The translations under genes and the position numbers were made by a program. The notes below the pieces were generated by a model. That model made no database searches. It was not told where the DNA came from and worked only from the letters and a program-made list of their open reading frames with translations. Shown here piece by piece: positions 1-5,100 of a DNA stretch of 5,776 nucleotides. The stretch comes from Crenothrix polyspora (lineage in GTDB: Bacteria; Pseudomonadota; Gammaproteobacteria; Methylococcales; Methylomonadaceae): assembly GCA_945903675.1 (NCBI GenBank), contig CAMDOP010000212.1, forward strand, positions 1 to 5,776, given 5' to 3'. Numbering within the stretch: position 1 is the first letter of the stretch; every line of letters begins with the position of its first letter.

Positions 1-405
1 TCTAAGATTGTCTAATGAAAATGCGCGGTCTCCCGGCATAAAGAGCAGAAAAAATCCAGCTCCGATCATGAATGAATCAAAACCACCATCAAAGTCACGC
101 TGCATAGTCGTGAAATTAACAAAAATAATCCAGAAAATATAATTGCTGATAAGGGCAAATTGATAACGGTAGCCGACAACAATAAAACTTGCAACAATGC
201 CCCAGAGACATAAGAAAAAGGGGATCATAGGAAATTCGATATCTATATAAGGTATAGGATCAAATATTAGGTGATTAAAATACAGCAGGAAGATTATTTC
301 CTGCAAAGTGACTAAGCCATAGAAAAGTCGAAACAATCCAATGCCGATTGCAGGAACTTGCTTAGATTGAAGCTCTATAATTTTTGTGATTATAAACTTA
401 TACAT
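1..405 (-). CDS. HTTM-like multispanning membrane protein, N-terminal part (cut by window edge)
   Basis: An open frame reads leftward from an ATG at 405 and is still open at position 1, giving 135 residues with no stop. After a short basic amphipathic head (MYKFIITKIIELQSKQ), the protein has a run of hydrophobic segments at about residues 19-42, 60-80, 84-99 and 111-124. The order of features matches the start of HTTM / vitamin-K-dependent gamma-carboxylase-like proteins: an early helix beginning IGLFRLFYG, a helix ending before a GYRYQ turn, and a final hydrophobic helix leading into a FMPGDRAFSLDNLR segment, where the family usually has a small-residue turn followed by SLD. This is recognition by eye, not a search. 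Bacterial HTTM proteins are inner-membrane proteins, mostly of unknown function. The C-terminal half lies outside the window. There is no good Shine-Dalgarno sequence before the ATG, but no other ATG, GTG or TTG lies in frame before the upstream stop at 439-441. An unrelated polytopic membrane protein remains possible. Confidence 0.72.
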   Translation of the reverse strand, partial: MYKFIITKIIELQSKQVPAIGIGLFRLFYGLVTLQEIIFLLYFNHLIFDPIPYIDIEFPMIPFFLCLWGIVASFIVVGYRYQFALISNYIFWIIFVNFTTMQRDFDGGFDSFMIGAGFFLLFMPGDRAFSLDNLR

Positions 406-426
406 TTCATTAATAAAAATGTGTAA

Positions 427-432
427 ATTATA
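427..432 (-). promoter_or_regulatory. Possible -10 box for the HTTM-like gene
   Basis: Read on the minus strand this is a perfect TATAAT, 21 bases before the ATG at 405 and downstream of the terminator of the preceding small gene. No convincing -35 box is found at the right distance (CAGTAT at 17 bp is poor). The site would give a short leader of roughly 15 nt, which fits the absence of a Shine-Dalgarno sequence. In such AT-rich DNA a chance match is quite possible. Confidence 0.3.
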
Positions 433-466
433 ATACGTTTATAAAGTAAATACTGGAAAATTACAT

Positions 467-510
467 AAAAATAAGGCCACTAACCATTCATTAGGAATGG
501 AGAGTAGCCT
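467..510 (-). terminator. Rho-independent terminator of the 43-residue protein gene
   Basis: On the minus strand the arms GGCTACTCTCCATTC (509-495) and GAATGGTTAGTGGCC (489-475) form a 15-position stem. It has 13 pairs including one G-T wobble, a two-base internal mismatch and a five-base loop CTAAT. The stem can be extended by one A-T pair, and TTATTTTT follows directly at 474-467. There is no T-tract on the other side, so it acts for the minus strand only. It separates the small gene's transcript from the HTTM-like gene. Confidence 0.8.
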
Positions 511-511
511 A

Positions 512-531
512 CGGTATAACCGAAACGGTTA
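512..531. repeat. Small inverted repeat with alternative pairings between stop codon and terminator
   Basis: TAACCG (517-522), AAA, CGGTTA (526-531) is a perfect 6-bp hairpin just after the stop codon of the 43-residue gene. A second CGGT at 512-515 can pair with the same ACCG (519-522), so two mutually exclusive stems are possible. Neither form is followed directly by a T-tract. It may be part of a structured 3' untranslated region, or simply chance. Confidence 0.4.
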
Positions 532-538
532 GGTATTC

Positions 539-670
539 TTATTTTTCGTCGTCTGGGTGTGCAGCAAATACCCATTTCAATAACGCATACACAGCAGCGA
601 TAACTACAACAGCGCCAACCATGCCAGCTGGTGTTTTTAATGTTTCAGTTAGATCTAAGATAAAACCCAT
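539..670 (-). CDS. Unrecognised 43-residue single-span membrane protein
   Basis: The frame runs from ATG at 670 to TAA at 541-539 and encodes 43 residues, beginning MGFILDLTETLKTPAGMVGA and ending AAHPDDEK. A short amphipathic head (residues 1-14) leads into one hydrophobic helix, about residues 16-36, rich in Val and Ala and closing with a Lys-Trp pair, then a strongly acidic tail (HPDDEK). There is no signal peptidase or lipobox site, so it probably stays anchored in the inner membrane. The case for a real gene is its complete set of signals: a near-consensus sigma-70 promoter at 734-761, a TAGGAG ribosome binding site 8 bases before the ATG (679-684), and a strong hairpin terminator after the stop. 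I do not recognise a family. It could be a small regulatory or complex-stabilising membrane peptide, or a toxin-like peptide, but no partner or antisense RNA is evident. Confidence 0.78.
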   Translation of the reverse strand: MGFILDLTETLKTPAGMVGAVVVIAAVYALLKWVFAAHPDDEK

Positions 671-733
671 GTATGTATCTCCTACCAAATATTTTTATGA
701 GAAACTGCTAAATTCATAGCAAGCGGAGGCTGC

Positions 734-761
734 ATAATACTTTAGGAGAAATTAAAGTCAA
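734..761 (-). promoter_or_regulatory. Sigma-70 promoter of the 43-residue protein gene
   Basis: On the minus strand TTGACT (761-756, five of six consensus bases) is followed after 16 bp by TATTAT (739-734, five of six). Transcription would start near 727, leaving a leader of nearly 60 nt before the ATG at 670. This is the best-looking promoter in the window. Confidence 0.7.
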
Positions 762-800
762 GGCTTATTCTTGGCTGCCAATAAAATATCAAGATAATCC

Positions 801-829
801 AGCTATTAATAACTATTGTTGTTAATGCT
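801..829. promoter_or_regulatory. Imperfect palindrome, possible operator between divergent promoters
   Basis: AGCTATTAATAAC (801-813) and GTTGTTAATGCT (818-829) are near reverse complements around a TATT spacer, apart from one extra T and one substitution. The right arm covers the place where the -35 region of the plus-strand operon promoter should lie (about 822-827), and the site sits between two divergent promoters. Position and symmetry suggest a dimeric repressor or activator site, but AT-rich DNA yields such palindromes by chance. Confidence 0.3.
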
Positions 830-841
830 CGAGAACTGATG

Positions 842-850
842 TGGTATAGT
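842..850 (+). promoter_or_regulatory. Extended -10 promoter of the lipocalin-like operon
   Basis: TGG followed by TATAGT forms an extended -10 element (TGn plus five of six -10 bases). The -35 position 17 bp upstream holds only TTAATG, which fits a promoter relying on the TG extension or on an activator. The start would be near 857, with a leader of roughly 38 nt before the ATG at 895. Confidence 0.5.
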
Positions 851-894
851 TTGAATTCTGTTTTTTGAAGTCAAAAGTTAGGGGCATAATAATA

Positions 895-1281
895 ATGAAA
901 AAATACGTTAAAATATTACCTTTGGTTGCGCTTTTTTTTGCGTTCTCAGCAAATGCTGAGGTTGCTTTACAAAGCAACTCTGAAATATTGGGAAAATGGA
1001 AGTTATACGCTGAAGCCATTAAATTAGATGGCGAAAAAAAAGCAGTAACGACAGTATGGGACTTTAAAGAAGATGGTACTTTACTGACAACGTCTACTGA
1101 TTCTGTAGGCAGAACCAAAGAAATGAAAATAACGATTAAATATTCAATCGAAGACGGCGGCATCAAAAAGCAGAAAACACCGGGGCAGGAAAAGTATGAA
1201 TCTTGTAAAGTCATCGAGAAAGATAATGCGAATATGACCTTAAAATGTCCGTTCACTTACTTTTTCCTAACAAAACTATAA
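895..1281 (+). CDS. Secreted small lipocalin-like protein
   Basis: The protein has 128 residues. The ATG at 895 is preferred because it gives a classical signal peptide (MKKYVKILPLVALFF, then SANA, with cleavage expected after Ala21) and because AGGGG lies 10 bases upstream at 880-884. A TTG in frame at 865 would add ten residues before the signal peptide and has no ribosome binding site. The mature part is about 107 residues. It opens with LGKWKLY (Trp35) and contains WDFKEDGTL (Trp55 to Leu63), then an alternating strand pattern ending NMTLKCPFTYFFLTKL. The GxW opening plus a W-x-F-x-x-D-G-T strand-turn resembles small bacterial lipocalin-like beta-barrel domains; this is a fold-level guess, not a family assignment. 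Cys104 and Cys118 are the only cysteines and could form a disulfide in the periplasm. A ligand cannot be inferred. It is the first gene of an operon, with the next start 31 bases after its stop. It contains a T8 run (932-939) in the signal peptide and an A8 run (1034-1041). Confidence 0.82.
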   Translation: MKKYVKILPLVALFFAFSANAEVALQSNSEILGKWKLYAEAIKLDGEKKAVTTVWDFKEDGTLLTTSTDSVGRTKEMKITIKYSIEDGGIKKQKTPGQEKYESCKVIEKDNANMTLKCPFTYFFLTKL

Positions 1282-1312
1282 TTAACAATAATTTACAAAA
1301 GGGGTATGTATT

Positions 1313-1732
1313 ATGATTAGCGGTATGATAATGGTTTTTATTGCAATCTGGCTTTATCAGTCAGCCATGAAAGCAAAAATAGACAATGCCATAATATGGG
1401 TTGGCGGTGGTGCAATTTTATTCTTTTTCTTAGTCTTTTTATTCCAATATATTAATATTAATATGTTAGAGTCATTTAGAGCTAGCGAAGGTGGTAGTGC
1501 TTATGAAGCCATAAATGGCGCTGACAGAAAAAACCAGGGTGATTTCACAGGCTTTGCCGGCATACTAAAATCGCTTTATGAAGAATTTTCACCATCCTTA
1601 TTCAGCTTTGCCATCATAGCTTTTTTACGTCTTAAATTTATTACCAAAGAAAGCTTATCAGTCACCAATTTATTCAGTGGCCTTAAAGAGATGTTTCAAA
1701 AAATAAAACACAGCTTTAAATCACCAGAATAA
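1313..1732 (+). CDS. Unrecognised three-span membrane protein
   Basis: This 139-residue protein starts at an ATG with AAAAGGGG 8 bases upstream (1297-1304). Hydrophobic segments lie at about residues 2-15 (ending IAIWLYQSAMKAK), 26-47 (AIIWVGGGAILFFFLVFLF) and 93-110 (SPSLFSFAIIAFLRLKFI). Between the second and third is a polar loop of about 45 residues with GGSAYEAINGADRKNQGDF. The C-terminal tail, roughly 111-139, is basic and amphipathic (KEMFQKIKHSFKSPE), so it probably lies in the cytoplasm and the long loop in the periplasm if all three segments span. It has no cysteines and no catalytic motif that I can see. It follows the secreted lipocalin-like gene by 31 bases with no terminator between, so the two are very likely co-transcribed. 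The secreted protein may act near this membrane protein's external loop, but that is inference. I do not recognise a named family. Confidence 0.8.
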   Translation: MISGMIMVFIAIWLYQSAMKAKIDNAIIWVGGGAILFFFLVFLFQYININMLESFRASEGGSAYEAINGADRKNQGDFTGFAGILKSLYEEFSPSLFSFAIIAFLRLKFITKESLSVTNLFSGLKEMFQKIKHSFKSPE

Positions 1733-1746
1733 AAACCCGCTGCATA

Positions 1747-1777
1747 AAAAAAGCTCAGGCATTGCTTGGGCTTTTTT
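1747..1777. terminator. Bidirectional terminator shared by convergent genes
   Basis: AAAAAAGCTCAGGC (1747-1760), loop ATT, GCTTGGGCTTTTTT (1764-1777) pair over 14 positions, with two G-T wobbles in the plus-strand RNA. The A-run and T-run on both sides give a U-tract in either direction: six T on plus, seven on minus. It lies 14 bases after the stop of the three-span protein gene and 67 bases after the stop of the DUF2970 gene on the other strand, so it can end both transcripts. Confidence 0.88.
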
Positions 1778-1844
1778 ATAACCTCAATACAATAGCTTAA
1801 TAAAAGTAGAGCTAACATATTGACAAACAACCTAAATAGATGAG

Positions 1845-2030
1845 CTATACGATAGTAGAAACCAGCAATATGACGGCACCTACAAACACTACAGTAACTA
1901 TTAATCCTACAATAATATAATTAGAAAAAGACCCATACTCAAAGTCTCTTTTTCTATTCGCTTCACTTTGCACTCCGATAAAAGCAGATAGAACGCTCTT
2001 AAATACTTGAGTCATTGTTGGTTTTGACAT
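1845..2030 (-). CDS. DUF2970 family small membrane protein
   Basis: The product is 61 residues, starting MSKPTMTQVFKSVLSAF. It shows the DUF2970 pattern as I know it: a KSVLSAFIGVQSEANRKRDF block (residues 11-30) with the conserved GVQS and a basic NRxRDF stretch, a short G-S linker, then YIIVGLIVTVVFVGAVILLV (residues 38-57) as a single C-terminal membrane helix. The family is small, widespread in gamma- and betaproteobacteria, and of unknown function. Topology is probably N-in with the charged head on the cytoplasmic face. An ATG six bases earlier (2036) abuts the AGGAG ribosome binding site (2041-2037) with no gap. The ATG at 2030, six bases from AGGAG, is therefore the better start. The gene is monocistronic, convergent with the operon to its left and divergent from metH. 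Confidence 0.87.
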   Translation of the reverse strand: MSKPTMTQVFKSVLSAFIGVQSEANRKRDFEYGSFSNYIIVGLIVTVVFVGAVILLVSTIV

Positions 2031-2050
2031 GCTCATCTCCTAAATATAGT
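2024..2050 (+). promoter_or_regulatory. Candidate metH promoter with a short spacer
   Basis: An exact TTGACA (2024-2029) is followed after 15 bp by TATAGT (2045-2050, five of six). The spacer is one to two bases shorter than ideal. The promoter would lie partly inside the start of the divergent DUF2970 gene and give a leader of about 70 nt before the metH ATG. I see no better candidate between 2051 and 2126, and no recognisable SAM, SAH or cobalamin riboswitch in the leader. Confidence 0.35.
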
Positions 2051-2057
2051 GATAAAA

Positions 2058-2086
2058 ATAATAATACCAGCCTGCTCTTTAAGCAA
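2058..2086 (-). promoter_or_regulatory. Candidate promoter of the DUF2970 gene
   Basis: On the minus strand TTGCTT (2086-2081) is followed by two overlapping TATTAT boxes (2066-2061 and 2063-2058). The first carries a TGG extension (2069-2067), making an extended -10; the second sits 17 bp from TTGCTT. Transcription would begin near 2050-2054, about 20-25 nt before the ATG at 2030. The -35 match is weak (three of six). Confidence 0.42.
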
Positions 2087-2126
2087 TACTTATCTTCTGG
2101 CTAGCAAACACCCCACGGCATAATCA

Positions 2127-5100
2127 ATGAATAAAACAGACCTATTAAAACAACAACTGTCACAAAGAATTTTATTTCTTGATGGCGCCATGGGCACCAT
2201 GATCCAAAGCTATAAACTGGATGAAAAAGATTATCGGGGCGCCCGCTTTGCACAATGGGATACAGATCTTAAGGGCAATAATGATTTATTATCATTAACC
2301 CAGCCAGACATCATCAAAGCCATACATAGCGCTTATTTTGAAGCCGGCTCTGACATAGTAGAAACTAATACCTTCAATGCCACCTCTATTGCTATGGCAG
2401 ATTATCGAATGGAGTCGTTAGCTTACGAAATCAATGTCGAATCTGCTCGCGTAGCCAAGGAAGCCGCTACTGAATACACGCAAAAAACACCTCACAAACC
2501 TCGCTTTGTCGCCGGCGTCCTAGGTCCGACCAATCGCACAGCCTCAATGTCTCCGGACGTCAACGACCCCGGCTTTCGAAATATTTCTTTTGATCAACTG
2601 GTAGACGCATATACCGAAGCAACGCGGGGACTCATAGACGGCGGCGCTGATATCATTCTAATAGAAACTATTTTTGACACTTTAAATGCTAAAGCCGCCA
2701 TTTTTGCTGTCGAAACTTACTTTGAGCTGATCGGTTACAAGTTACCGGTTATGATTTCCGGCACCATTACTGACGCTTCTGGCAGAACCTTATCTGGCCA
2801 AACCGTTGGCGCTTTTTGGAATTCATTAAAACACGTAAACCCCATTTCATTTGGTTTTAATTGTGCCTTAGGTGCTAAAGAATTACGTCAATATATTGCT
2901 GAATTATCTAATATTTCAGATGCTCAGGTTTCTGCCCATCCTAATGCAGGCTTACCCAATGAGTTTGGTGAGTATGACGAATCACCCGAAGCCATGGCTA
3001 AAGAACTGGCAGACTGGGCTAGCAATGATTATTTAAACATTATTGGAGGCTGTTGCGGCACCTCACCGGCACATATTAAAGCAATCGTCGAAGCCGTTCA
3101 GAACTGTCCACCCAGAATACCTGCAATCATAGATAAGAAATGTCGCTTAGCAGGTCTTGAACCTATGTCTATCGGCCCAGAGTCACTCTTTGTTAATGTT
3201 GGAGAGCGCACCAATGTCACAGGCTCCGCTGCGTTTAAACGCCTCGTCATTGAAGGCAACTTTGAAGCAGCACTAGATGTTGCCAAGCAGCAAGTTGAAA
3301 ATGGCGCCCAAATTATCGACATCAATATGGATGAAGGGATGTTGGAATCCAAAGAAGCCATGGTACGCTTTTTAATGCTGATCGCAGCTGAGCCCGATAT
3401 CGCTAAAGTTCCGATTATGCTTGATTCTTCAAAATGGGATATTTTAGAGGCTGGCCTTAAATGTATTCAAGGCAAAGGTGTAGTTAACTCTATTTCATTA
3501 AAGGAAGGTGAGGCCGCTTTTATTAAGCATGCAACCCTGGTACGTCGCTATGGTGCCGCAGTTATTATCATGGCTTTTGATGAAGAGGGCCAAGCAGACA
3601 CCCAAGCTCGCAAAATTGAAATATGTCAGCGCGCCTACAAAATTCTTACCGAGCAAGTCCATTTTCCACCCGAAGACATCATTTTCGATCCAAATATATT
3701 CGCTGTTGCTACCGGCATCGATGAACATAACAATTATGGCTTAGACTTTATTGAGGCCACCCGAGAAATTAAACGCACCCTACCCCATGCACTGATTTCC
3801 GGTGGCGTATCAAATGTATCTTTTTCATTTCGCGGCAACAACCCAGTTAGAGAAGCGATACATGCCGTATTTTTATATCATGCCATTCAAGCAGGCATGT
3901 CCATGGGTATTGTCAATGCCGGCCAACTCGCTATTTATGCCGACATCCCCGATGACTTACGTGATGCGGTAGAAGCCGTAGTACTAAATACTCATGATGG
4001 CAGCGGCACTGAAAAACTACTTGAACTGGCTGAAAAATATCGTGGCGACGGTAGCAGCAGCGAAGTCAAAAAAGAAGATCTAGAATGGCGCACCTGGCCA
4101 GTTAGTAAACGCCTAGAACACGCTTTAGTTAAAGGCATTACCGATTATATAGATGAAGATACTGAACAAGCCAGACTTGAGGCACAAAGACCACTTCATG
4201 TCATAGAAGGCGCCTTAATGGACGGCATGAATGTCGTCGGTGACTTATTTGGCGCCGGAAAAATGTTCTTACCCCAAGTTGTTAAATCAGCACGCGTTAT
4301 GAAGAAAGCCGTTGCCTATTTGATGCCCTATATGGAAGCAGATAAAGCGGGTGGGGAGCGCCAAACGAATGGCAAAATATTAATGGCCACCGTTAAAGGC
4401 GATGTACATGACATTGGTAAAAATATTGTTGGCGTAGTATTGCAATGCAATAACTACGATGTCATTGATTTAGGCGTCATGGTCTCTGCTGAAAAGATTT
4501 TGCAAACGGCACGCCTAGAAAATGTAGATATTATCGGCTTAAGTGGCTTAATTACACCTTCACTCGATGAAATGGTGCATGTCGCTAAAGAAATGCAGCG
4601 CCAAGGCTTTACCATTCCTTTAATGATTGGTGGCGCTACAACCTCACGTGCACATACTGCCGTGAAAATTGAGCCCCATTATCAAGGTGCTACCGTTTAT
4701 GTAACAGATGCCTCGCGTGGTGTTGGTGTAGCTAGTAATTTATTAAGCGCCGACTTAAAAGATAACTTCATACAAAGTATACATGCAGAATATGAAGAAG
4801 TTAGGGAGCGCCACAAAGGTCGAGAAGCTAAAACTAAACAGCATTCGCTAGAAGAAGCTAGACGCAATAAATTTTCTGGCAGCACAGTATTAAAGCCGGT
4901 TAAGCCGTCGTTTATAGGCATCAAGGTCCTAGAACATTTCCCACTAGAAACATTAGTAGGATACATTGACTGGACCCCGTTTTTTCAAACCTGGGAAATG
5001 GCCGGCAGCTACCCAAAAATACTGGATGACATTATTGTCGGTGTAGAAGCTAAAAAACTGTTTGCTGATGCGCAAGCCATGCTGCAACAAATTATCAGCG

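Noticed and set aside
517..546. Plus-strand terminator from the TAACCG/CGGTTA hairpin and downstream T-rich DNA
   Set aside because: The T-run begins some ten bases after the stem and lies inside the minus-strand coding region. No plus-strand gene upstream would need it.
865..894. TTG start ten codons upstream of the lipocalin-like gene's ATG
   Set aside because: It has no Shine-Dalgarno sequence, would place charged residues (KSKVRG) ahead of a well-formed signal peptide, and would leave the AGGGG at 880-884 unexplained.
822..1256. 144-residue open frame on the minus strand
   Set aside because: It lies wholly opposite the secreted lipocalin-like gene, which has a signal peptide, ribosome binding site and operon context. 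The minus frame has no ribosome binding site or recognisable domain.
2031..2036. Upstream ATG of the DUF2970 gene at 2036
   Set aside because: It touches the AGGAG ribosome binding site with zero spacing, whereas the ATG at 2030 has a six-base spacing and gives a family-like N-terminus.
3098..3361. 87-residue minus-strand open frame inside metH
   Set aside because: It is antisense to the strongly conserved pterin-binding domain start of metH and shows no gene signals. It is a shadow frame.
3498..3744. Two overlapping open frames (minus and plus, about 76-78 residues) inside metH
   Set aside because: Both are out-of-frame shadows of conserved MetH sequence, with no ribosome binding sites or recognisable domains.
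4697..4966. 89-residue minus-strand open frame inside metH
   Set aside because: It is antisense to the linker between the B12 and reactivation domains of metH, with no supporting signals.
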